From the NCBI RefSeq assembly GCF_021462225.1, contig NC_061812.1:49023363-49087362 (forward strand): a stretch of DNA of 64,000 nucleotides, written 5' to 3'. The translations under genes were made by a program, and so were the position numbers. The stretch comes from Girardinichthys multiradiatus. Lineage: Eukaryota; Chordata; Actinopteri; Cyprinodontiformes; Goodeidae. Below, in pieces: positions 55,287-64,000 of this stretch (position 1 is its first letter; the number at the start of each line of letters is the position of its first letter). A model generated the notes under the pieces. That model saw nothing but the letters and a program-made list of their open reading frames with translations, did not search any database and was not told the origin of the DNA.

Positions 55287-56858
55287 CACTGCTCAAAAAA
55301 ATAAAGGGAACACTTAAACAACATAATATAACTCCAAGTAAATCAAACTTCTGTGAAATCAAACTGTCCACTTAGGAAGCAACACTGATTGACAATCAAT
55401 TTCACAGCTGTTGTCCAAATGGAAAAGACAACAGGGGGAAATATTTGGCGATTAGCAAGACTCACTCAATAAAGGAGTGGTTCTGCAGGTGGGGACCACA
55501 GACCACTTCTCAGTACCTATGCTTTCTGGCTGATGTTTTGGTCACTTTTGAATGTTGGTGGTGCTTTCACACTCGTGGTCGCATGAGACGGACTCTACAA
55601 CCCACACAAGTGGCTCAGGTAGTGCAGCTCATCCAGGATGGCACATCAATGCGAGCTGTGGCAAGAAGGTTTGCTGTGTCTGTCAGCGTATTGTCCAGAA
55701 CCTGGAGGCGCTACCAGGAGACAGGCCAGTACACCAGGAGACGTGGAGGAGGCCGTAGGAGGGCAACAACCCAGCAGCAGGACCGCTACCTCCGCCTTTG
55801 TGCAAGGAGGAACAGGAGGAGCCCTGCCAGAGCCCTGCAAAATGACCTCCAGCAGGCCACAAATGTGCATGTGTCTGCACAAACGGTTAGAAACTGACTC
55901 CATGAGGATGATATGAGGGCCCGACGTTCACAAATGGGGGTTGTGTTTACAGACCAACACCATGCAGGACGCTTGGCATTTGCCAGGGAACACCAGGATT
56001 GGCTAATTCGCCACTGGCGCCCTGTGCTCTTCACAGATGAAAGCAGGTTCACACTGAGCACATGTGACAGACGTGACAGAGTCTGGAGACACCGTGGAGA
56101 GAGATCTGCTGCCTGCAATATCTTTCAGCATGACCGGTTTGGCAGTGGGTCAGTAATGGTGTGGGGTGGCATTTCTTTGGAGGGCTGCATGGCCCTCCAT
56201 GAGCTCGCCAGAGGTAGCCTGACTGCCATTAGGTACCGAGATGAGATCCTTAGACCCCTTGTGAGACCATATGCTGGTGCGGTTGGCCCTGGGTTCCTCC
56301 TAATGCAGGACAATGCTAGACCTCATGTGGCTGGAGTGTGTCAGCAGTTCCTGCAAGATGAAGACATTGAAGCTATGGACTGGTCCGCCCGTTCCCCAGA
56401 CCTGAATCTGATTGAGCACATCTGGGATATCATGTCTCGCTCCATCCACCAACGTCACGTTGCACCACAGACTGTCCAGGAGTTGGTGGATGCTTTAGTC
56501 CAGGTCTGGGAGGAGATCCCTCAGGAGACGTGTCATCAGGAGCATGCCCAGGCGTTGTAGGGAGGTCATACAGACACGTGGAGGCCACACACAATACTGA
56601 GCCTCATTTTGACTTGTTTTAAGGACATTACATAAAAGTTGGATCAGCCTGTAGTGTGTTTTTCTACTTTAATTTTGTGTGTGACTCCAAATCCACACCT
56701 CCATTGGTTAATAAATTTGATTTCCATTAATGATTTTTGTGTGATTTTGTTGTCAGCACATTCAACTTAATACAGAACAAAGCATTCAATGAGAATATTT
56801 CATTCATTCAGATCTAGGATGTATTATTTCAGTGTTCCCTTTATTTTTTTGAGCAGCG
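55287..56858 (+). mobile_element. Complete Tc1 element (DD34E) with two coding lesions
   Basis: Left terminus cactgctcaaaaaaataaag at 55287 after TA; right terminus is the inverse ending at 56858, followed by TA 56859-56860. Length is 1572 bases. Both inverted repeats are present. This family is known for very similar copies in distant vertebrates, which fits horizontal spread; no comparison could be made here. Confidence 0.95.
55580..56601 (+). pseudogene. Tc1 DD34E transposase, one stop and one frameshift
   Basis: The probable start is ATG 55583 ([20 protein letters not shown]), since the upstream in-frame extension to 55445 lies in the terminal region. The HTH region and an [11 protein letters not shown] linker are visible. 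TGA at 55895-55897 interrupts (TVRN-stop-LHEDDMRAR) in the place of an Arg CGA codon, a typical CpG transition. The frame then continues with FTDESRFTL, LLMQDNARPHVAGV and SPDLNLIEHIW (34-residue spacing). Near 56526-56533 a small indel shifts the frame: the annotated frame ends at TAG 56558-56560, whereas another phase keeps the family C-terminus to TGA near 56601. Almost intact but inactive as it stands. Confidence 0.9.
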
Positions 56859-56860
56859 TA

Positions 56861-59169
56861 TATATCAATGGTGTGGGGATGGCCTGGGGGTCTCTGGTGG
56901 CATTATGGTGGAGGGCCTGGTGGGGTGGATGCACCCCTTTGTGGGTGGTTTTTGCGTGGATGCTCAGACCATGTCCTGCAGTGGTGGGTTCCCATTGGGT
57001 GCCTTATGGCTCCCAGGAAGTGTTGGACCAACTGTGACACGCATGGGCTAAGCTTGACTCTGGTCAGAATCCCTCCATCCTGACCCCCTACATGGTTTTA
57101 AATGTGAGAAAATGAAGGGAACACTATGACCATCACTGCTCCCAAGAAAAACAATAAGTTAACATTCCTGCTATCCTTTTCACAGGTTTTCATATTCTTG
57201 TAAATAGTCTGTTTTTGCACAGTTACATTGAAGAACAGTTGGTACAGTTTATAAATTGTTTTATTTTCTTGTACATTTCTTAGAAACTGCATCTACTATT
57301 TTCCACAACTGTATAGTTGTATTGCAGTGTATATTAAAACTTACTGTACAGGGTCTGATCAATATATATTTTTTTATTACCAGTGCTTAATTCTACATGT
57401 ATCTGTGTAATTCAATTTGCCTGTCAGTTGCCTGCTGATTAACTTGACTTTGAAATATATAAATAAGGATAATTCTATTTATCCTGAGAATGTAATTATT
57501 CCATGATTGTACATCACTGTCTGGTTTTATTTACTTATTAAAGGATCAACTGACCATCTGCGTATGGTATTTAAATACTCCGAGTGCATCTAAATGATCA
57601 GACAGCAAAGATGCCTTAAGTTTCCCTTTCAGTTTGAAGTGTCCGACCTTCTCAAGTGACTCAACCATCTATATAGCATAGCATCAGATTATTATGACGG
57701 GGTCACTCCTGTGATGCTTGGCTGGCAGTGGTGTTGATTCTGTAGCAGTGTTGCATATATGAGGAGAGTTGTGATACTCATGTGGCATCTAATGCTAGTG
57801 TCAGATGTGTAGGATGGAGATGTGAGAGCGTTATTGTTTTATGGCATTATGTCTTCCTACAGCATTAAAATGAAAGGCTAATATGCAAACGTGTGACAGA
57901 GGTGTTAGCAAAATAACCCATTTATATAACACAAATGAAAAATTCTGTCCTTGTTTGGATGTAACAGAGAAATTTGGGGGGATAAATATGATGGTATAAG
58001 CAGTAGCACTTTGATATTGTTGGCAACTTTGATTTCATTTTGGATATTGTGAAAATAAATCCCAGTCTGCCAGCACTGGGAGTCTCTCAAGTGCAATTAC
58101 TCTGTTTACTCTATTTGGAAAAGGAGGGAAATTACATTTGAAAGCACTCCTTGGGGTCATGGATTTGTTGCTGTGGATAAACCCAATGTTTACCAAGGTA
58201 TTTTAAGGAAACAAGAAGCCACGTCATGCATCACCAAGTGTCTTAACGGCTGCACAAAGGCCCTATTTTTTGCTCGGCTGCAGTAAATGCTCACCTAATC
58301 TTCTGGAGAGGCTCCTGTGACGAACCACCGCCATCTGAGACTGTGTGAGGCACTGCAGCCCCTACAGCACTGTCCAAACAAACAAACAATCCAAATTATT
58401 CTCTGCATTTCCTGAACTACTCCAAATGGCTGCATGCCCAGGTTATGGATGGGTGCTTTGTCTGAAGCTGCAGTGCGGTCATCTGGGTGTGATTATTCAT
58501 TATCCTGCACAACAGTCCCACTAACTGGCTGCTCTGCAGAGGCGGCATTATGCTTTTCTAAAACAAGTGGGGTTTATTTTCAAGCCTCTGCTTTTCCTCC
58601 CGCTCCAGATTGCCCCGGGAGATTGGCTTTCTCTGCCTGTGAAACAGATACCATCTAAACCATTAGGACTCATTCACTGCCATGTGCCACTCTGTAGCTC
58701 AGGTTCCTGTGACCTCAGGGTCAAGCGGCTGAGAGCTCCCTGACCTCCAGCACTTCCTCCCAATATTAACAGGGTAGTTATGTAGTCAAAAGTCCTGATA
58801 TAGAACATTGGTTCTTTTCGATAATTGCCAATCAGGCCGAGCACTGAGGAGAGCAGTGATCTTCACATGATGGTTGGGTCTTTATGTGGCTTACTGAGGG
58901 CATAATGACGGCAAACAGAGGAAACGTAGGCGTCTCTGGCTGAAATTATGCGGTCAAATGCCTGCTGGCTGTAATGCTTTCTTCTAACTCAGCTAGACGT
59001 GAAACAAACCCAGTTGTGCACTTATTGTATTGATATTAAATCAACTGTTTGCAGTCCATCATATACCTACAACCATCTTCTACATCATGGATTCTGTTCC
59101 AAATTACTGACTGAAACTATGGTTGCGGTAAACTAACTGATCTGAAACCAGACACCGAAGGAGTTGATG
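56861..59169. other. Intergenic sequence, transposon-poor
   Basis: 56870-57060 is G/T-rich and unassigned. 57100-59150 has no recognisable transposon, unusual for this window. I cannot tell whether 58140-58800 is conserved non-coding DNA. Confidence 0.35.
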
Positions 59170-60578
59170 ATTTCATAGCAAGTTTTTGATTGAAAAACTA
59201 ATATCTTATGGATTTGATGATCTGGCTATCACATGGTTTAAAAGTTACTTCACTGGTAGGACTCAGACTGTTTTCTTCAATAACCGTTATTCAGACATTA
59301 CAAGTGTGTCATGTGGAGTGCTGGAGGGTAGTAGTCTGGGTCCTTGATTATATAATATCTATATCAATGATTTACTTCTTGGGCTTAAAGCAGCTAAAAT
59401 GGTTATGTATGCAGATGATCTGTCACTTTGGATGAGTTAAATGCTGTCTTACAATCAGAGCTGAACACGGCTGTTGAATGGATAAATACTTGGTCCTAAC
59501 TATGCGATTAATTTGAATCCTTCCTTACATTTTAAAATACAGGATAATTCAATTAAACAGGTGTATGAAACTAAGCTTTTAGGATTAACTGTTGATAATA
59601 AATTATCGTGGTCGAAACACATACAAGGTATGTGTGCCAAAATGGGAAGCGCAGTTACTATAATAAAGAGATATGCACCTTTTTTTGACAAGCAAAACAA
59701 CAAAAGTAATTGTCCAGGCTTCAATATGATCAAATTTTGATTACTAAGACGAAGGGAAGAGACAGATAGTTAATCAAGGCTCAAAAAAACAAGTGGAGCT
59801 TCCAGAATTCAGAAGATGCTGGCCAGGTAAACACTACCACGGTAGGCAAAACACTCAGGTGTAGAAAAGCCAGCGAACCACCCTCATATAGTTCTCCAGC
59901 TGATGAAGCAACGACGTACACCTGTCAAAACTCCGGTCTGCAGCTCCAGCACCTCTTAGGGGTGAAAGAACGTTAGTAGCAGGCAAGTTGAACAACAGAC
60001 TGTGACATACAAAACAGAGCAGCATGAATGTTGCTTCATTGTGATTATTACACTAGCTCTATAGTAATGCTTCAAAAACTAAAGTGGCTTTTCGTTCATG
60101 AAAAACTTCTATACTCAGTGTTATGTTTGTTTAGGAAGGTTTCTGTCTCCGAAATTCCTTACAGCCTTTATCAAAATGTAATGTTTAGCCACGGCATTCA
60201 TAATTATAAAACTAGACAAAAGTCATTGTAAATTCAAGACTGCTTAAAACTTTTATTCTTCAAAACGCTTGTCTGCATTCGGTAGATATAATATGGATTT
60301 AAAAAGGAGATGCCATGATTCTGCTCCAATATAAGGCAATGATTCTGAACATAGAACATAGAATTTTAATCTTTTCTGTAACTCTGAATATTGAGATGTT
60401 GTGAGCTATGTATTGTGCAATGGACATCCTGGTTTTATGTAAATTAACAGTACATTCTTTTTGTTTTGTTTTTTTATGTAATCTAATAGTGTATTTCTTT
60501 TATGGAATCCATGCAGCATAGCAGCAGCATTTGCTGTGGATAACGGAGATCCTAACAAATCAGCAAATAAGCAAATAA
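59170..60578 (+). mobile_element. Decayed LINE with an unrelated insertion
   Basis: RT relics: LISYGFDDLAITWFKSYFTG near 59190-59250, SCGVLEGSSLGP near 59307-59342 and MVMYADDLSLW near 59398-59430 (catalytic ADD kept). Then LLGLTVDNKLSWSKHI near 59575-59625. At about 59735-60010 an unrelated 280-base stretch interrupts, after which LINE C-terminal debris continues. The 3' end carries gagatcctaacaaatcagc and short gcaaataa repeats near 60548-60578. Confidence 0.72.
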
Positions 60579-61605
60579 GTCCAAGCTTTCACCTTTCAAA
60601 TATAGGCTAATATTACTTTACAGTTGGTCTTTGATTATTCTTTAGATAGTTTCTATAGTGAAACAGAGTTTTTTTCTCATATCGTTTTTCAACATTTTAC
60701 AATATTTATAATTTTCTCTGGAATTATTTATTCATTATTAGTCTTTACATTTTGGAATAATTTATTATTGGGATTTATTTTCTCATCAAAACATATTTCA
60801 CATCAATTTTATTTATATTTCTATTAGATCATATTTCTGATATTTTTTCTTTGTAATTCTGACTAATTTATACCTTTTATATTGTTTCTCAAATTTAGCT
60901 GTTTTACAGTTTTTGTGAATGCTACTTTTTGTACTATCATTTTATTAATTTTGCTTTGTTCATCTTATCACAGATATTAAAGTTTTTCTATATGTTCTTT
61001 TGGCCATTTGATTGAAAAGAATAGGGCAGGAAAAGGATATGTGGTTTTCAAAACCTCTGATAAATAAAATTTAATCCAAACAGTTTTCCTTCAGTCTAAT
61101 TTAAAATAGTGTGTTTTAGGTTTGCTCCTAACACGCAGTGTTAACAGCAGTGAAACAGCAAACCTGTCGGCCTGCCGAAAACTTGTCCTCCCACAGACAC
61201 ACTATCAGTCCTTTAATCAGGAATATATGTCTGTGTGTTTATGGAGCTGAGACAGAGCATTGCAGCTGCTGGAGGCTCTTTAAAGACAGACAGCAGCCAC
61301 ACCATCCCAATTTCAAGCTTAATTAATAATATGCTGAAGCAGAGGGCCGGTGTGAGTTTTCAGGCACTGCCGGTGAAATGTTAAAGTGTTGCATGTTCAG
61401 TCGAAACACCAGACTTTTGTACACCTGCTGAAAAAGTCAGTTAGTTTCAGTATATGCAAAAGGAAAGTCTTGTATTACAATTATGTTGAAAACATTTCAT
61501 TGCTATAATTAGTTAACAGTGTTCGATCAGTAAGTGACTGAATCAGGATGTTTGGATTTAGCAACTCCTAATGAGTGTCTTTGACAGAGTTCAGCACTTA
61601 CTTTT
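60579..61605. other. AT-rich intergenic sequence, no feature seen
   Basis: Very T-rich to 61000. No gene recognised. Confidence 0.35.
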
Positions 61606-61735
61606 AAAAACTAAATACTTTTAGTTACATGTTTCATCTCCCAAAAAGTAACTGAGTTACTCCACTATAAAAGTAACTAGTTATCAGGGAAAATAACTAT
61701 TGAGTTACCTTTAGTAAGTTTAAATATGTCTTAGA
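61606..61735. repeat. Possible DNA-transposon terminal relic with agtaact words
   Basis: Several spaced copies of gtaactgagttac, aagtaactag and gagttacc form a quasi-palindromic cluster, a style common in fish hAT-type termini. Family not certain. Confidence 0.4.
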
Positions 61736-62375
61736 ATTTAGATTTTTTTCTTAGCAGGTTTCACAAGCAAGTTGCATAGAGTAGTTACACAGAACTTTTA
61801 ATATTTATTCCACCTCAACAGACCACAACTGGTAGACATGATGTACTTCAAGTATTTTCAAGTCACCTCATCCTCGTCATCTCCAGACTCATCCTCCTCC
61901 CCAGGCTTTTTTTGTAGGCCTTGAAAGTTGATGTTATTTTGTGGGATATGCCATAAGATGAGTAAATGTTGTCAGGCTCAGTTACAATACTGTCATGAGT
62001 ATTTAAATATTCTGTATGCCAGGGCTGCTTTCCTTCTTTTCATGCTATGCGTATGTATCCAATGGGCAGTTACGCCAAGATAGCTTTTATTATGTGCAGT
62101 CCAAATCTCTGCAGTGGTAGAGACATATTCTAATTATTCAAATCCCTTTTTGAGCTCGGCCTTCATTTGAGTGTATTTAGTGTGCATTTAAGTATTTACA
62201 AAATGTCTTTCTGCCTGGCATCTGCTCTCCCCGATATTTTGCCAATAGGGCTTGTGAATGTGATGCCAGCTGCGCAATGCATTGCGGTAGCGAAGAATAT
62301 GGAGGCCAGTAGAGGCAGGCATCTTAATGGAGCAGTGCAGTCTTGTTTTGATTTTACATTGTAAAAAACGATACA
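61736..62375. other. Unassigned sequence upstream of THAP pseudogene
   Basis: No recognised feature; 62200-62370 may include the former promoter or 5' UTR of the pseudogene. Confidence 0.3.
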
Positions 62376-62880
62376 ATGGCAAATAGTTGTTGCGTTATTA
62401 ACTGCCACAATCAGTCTCATGACCGGAGAGGAAAACGGATGCCAAGTGGAGTGCGTTTTTTTCAATTTTCCAGTGTGGAATCAATACAATGTAACGCAGG
62501 TGGCAGAGCTAACAAAGAGGCGCAGGATGACATGGGTGGCGGCTGTAAGGTGATCTAACATCATTTTAACCAACATTTCCTGAAGCATGTTTGTGTTCAC
62601 GGCATTTCCACTCAGGTAAGTTTAATAAAGTCATATTTAAAATCTATTTGATACCTATGAACTGTACATAAGCTGCAAAGCTACATATGTCTAAGCATGT
62701 ATTTCTATCTCAGGGAAGTCAGCCTATGAATTAATGGAGTTCGATCCTGACTGGCTACCTTCTTTACATCATGGACACACAGAAGTTAAAGCGACAACTC
62801 CTGATTTGCCCATTGGATAAAGAGACAAAGAGCTAATAGAGGGGAGACCTCTGCACCTGCAACCTCACAGGATGTAACTG
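62376..62880 (+). pseudogene. THAP-domain gene remnant, two exons, frameshifted
   Basis: Exon 1 (62376-62615) starts MANSCCVINCHNQSHDRRGK and continues GVRFFQF, the N-terminal half of a C2CH THAP zinc finger. The first zinc pair is CCVINC. The frame then shifts near 62480-62497 to VAELTKRRRMTWVAAVR and again before 62594, where CSRHFHSG gives the second Cys and His. The donor is ctcag|gtaag at 62615/62616 and the acceptor ctcag ends at 62713. Exon 2 (from 62714) continues exactly in phase: KSAYELMEFDPDWLPSLHHG, the AVPTIF-like end of the domain region. Two frameshifts and stops (TGA near 62548, TGA near 62580 in the middle frame) make it non-functional. THAP domains bind DNA and occur in host factors and P-element-type transposases; which of these this was cannot be told, because no transposase core follows. 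Confidence 0.78.
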
Positions 62881-62929
62881 GTCAGTGTGGAAATATAAAT
62901 GCCTTATCATTAGTAGCTAAAGCTAAGAT

Positions 62930-63517
62930 ATATTTGGGATTTGCTGCTTATAGATTGATTATTATTAGGAGTTTTTAGTTATGCTTTTGGGAGTTAGAAA
63001 AATCCTTAAACAGTAGCTCCTAGTGTGGTCACACAATGAGTGTTTATTATTCAAGGTTAAAGCTTGCAGGTGTTTTCTGTGTGTATCGTGAGAAGACGAC
63101 AGTGGATTGGGGAGGCATGGTACTCCTCTCCCTGAAGATTCCTGAAGACGTGTGGGAAACTGACCTTCAGCAAAATAATGTGTGAGAAACTGAGAAGGGC
63201 TGCACAACAAATGTAAAATGTATACTTCAGCAAAAGAATGTGTGAGAAACTGAGAAGGGCTGCACAACAAATGTAAAATGTATATTTCCTGTAGTATGTG
63301 TGTGTTCAATAAAAGAACGGTGCAGGGGAGAGAAGAACAGATGTGTTCCTGACTACGCAGATGCAGCATCTCTTCCCCGGCCGGGTGAATCAGCTTCAAC
63401 CTCTTGTCCGTGTTTTGTTTTCTTAGACATTTAAGTTTAGTTTTTCTCGTGCAGAATTAAGATGCTTTGACCAAATAAATGAACACGCAGGAGTTTAGAA
63501 GGACAACTCCAACAACT
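62930..63517 (+). mobile_element. Endogenous retrovirus 5' LTR (putative)
   Basis: An AATAAA (63308-63313) lies in the middle and the tRNA-like primer site starts at 63518. The U3 part contains two 60-base direct repeats (63165-63224 and 63225-63284), as in retroviral enhancer regions. The U5 part is 63330-63515. The left border is not certain. The element body continues beyond base 64000. Confidence 0.7.
63165..63284 (+). repeat. Two tandem 60-bp repeats in the LTR
   Basis: cttcagcaaaataatg... and cttcagcaaaagaatg..., identical but for one base across 60 positions. Confidence 0.97.
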
Positions 63518-63538
63518 TGGTGACCCCCGACGTGATTT
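63518..63538 (+). promoter_or_regulatory. Retroviral primer-binding site, tRNA-Trp type
   Basis: tggtgacccccgacgtgat complements the 3' end of vertebrate tRNA-Trp (CCA included), with one extra C. It stands three or four bases after the probable LTR end, as expected for a 5' leader. Confidence 0.72.
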
Positions 63539-64000
63539 GGGAAAAGCGAGGACTTTCGGCTAAATCAGAACTTCACCAAAAGACGTCTGACACCGGGGTA
63601 CCCCCGCACTTCTTACAAGGTAAGCAGAAACCTGTTTAAAACGAACTCTGCACTTTTGGCATTGTCGATAGGCCTAAATTCTTGGTGTCAGATGTCTGAG
63701 TAAGTGAAATGTTCTGCTAAATTTTAAATGTGTAGACCAGTGTGTTAAGATAATATAAAAGAGGTCAAGTAAAGTAAAGTGAGAAAATAGGGTTTGAGGC
63801 CTGTAGTTTGAAGATACTACAAATTCTGTTTCCTGAGTTTGGCAACTCCACATGTTTTCTGACGAGAATTCATGATTTCGCCGGGTTGAAGTCCCGGAGG
63901 GTGGGGACCTCCGAAGTGTAAACAGTTTTCTTGAGGTTTGAAAGAAGGTTGTTCATTGTATTCTGGAGTCAGAAAGCTAAGAACGGGCAAAAACACAAAG
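63539..64000 (+). other. Retroviral leader continuing off the window
   Basis: A consensus splice donor (caag|gtaagc, gt at 63620-63621) follows the primer site by about 80 bases, as in spliced retroviral leaders. No gag frame is seen before the window ends. Confidence 0.5.

Noticed and set aside
55646..55903. Minus-strand frames across the Tc1 transposase at 55.6-56.1 kb
   Set aside because: Antisense shadows of the transposase coding strand.
58434..58658. 74-codon frame with several Cys
   Set aside because: No motif spacing typical of a known Cys-rich family, no signal peptide and no splice context; likely chance.
62965..63399. 144-codon minus-strand frame with an internal repeat
   Set aside because: The repeat in the peptide is the 60-bp LTR repeat. 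It is antisense to the LTR with no family resemblance.

Overview
The window is genomic DNA from a teleost fish. It carries spliced exons of a vertebrate chromatin gene, is AT-rich and non-operonic, and is crowded with fish-type Tc1/mariner transposons, non-LTR retrotransposon relics, Ty3/Gypsy pieces, an endogenous-retrovirus LTR and microsatellites. The species cannot be fixed from the sequence alone.

The only host gene recognised is the 3' half of phf2 (JmjC-type H3K9me2 demethylase PHF2) on the + strand. Thirteen coding exons between 5415 and 24573 join in a consistent phase into about 690 codons: the end of the JmjC-linked region, a Lys/Pro-rich segment, several acidic and Ser-rich blocks, and the conserved C-terminus ending at TAG 24571-24573. 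The PHD and JmjC exons must lie upstream of base 1. A probable 3' UTR follows to about 26.2 kb. The introns hold a Tc1-type transposon with an uninterrupted transposase (7849-9451), a decayed Sleeping-Beauty-like Tc1 copy, and LINE relics.

Region by region: 1-1273 is the right part of a Tc1 element whose transposase frame is open to the window edge; 1435-3620 is a decayed LINE; 4120-4560 is scrambled Tc1 debris; 5415-26190 is phf2; 26.6-33 kb is Tc1 territory with a three-deep nest (29.5-32.95 kb); 34.6-39.3 kb holds a duplicated CCTAA-rich repeat with (AC)n tails and the 3' end of a LINE; 39.6-42.2 kb is a minus-strand LINE; 42.2-44.2 kb is a Tc1-type element split by an L1-like insertion; 44.4-44.8 kb has twin perfect palindromes beside a LINE tail; 46.3-47.4 kb is a TTAA-flanked non-autonomous element; 48.6-50.4 kb is a broken Ty3/Gypsy pol; 50.46-50.93 kb is a minisatellite; 51.9-52.2 kb is a Gypsy 5' end; 52.5-52.8 kb is a fold-back repeat; 53.7-54.0 kb is a TG/TA microsatellite; 55.3-56.9 kb is a nearly whole Tc1 element; 59.2-60.6 kb is a LINE; 62.4-62.9 kb is a two-exon THAP-domain pseudogene; 63-64 kb is a retroviral LTR with a tRNA-Trp-like primer-binding site running off the right edge.

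No new multi-gene system was found. The most notable points are the diversity of catalytic spacing (DD34E, DD36E, DD38E) among Tc1 elements in one locus, two of them with undamaged visible frames; the three-layer nest with clean TA junctions; a possible alternative phf2 C-terminus through intronic polyadenylation; the THAP pseudogene; and several foldback structures.
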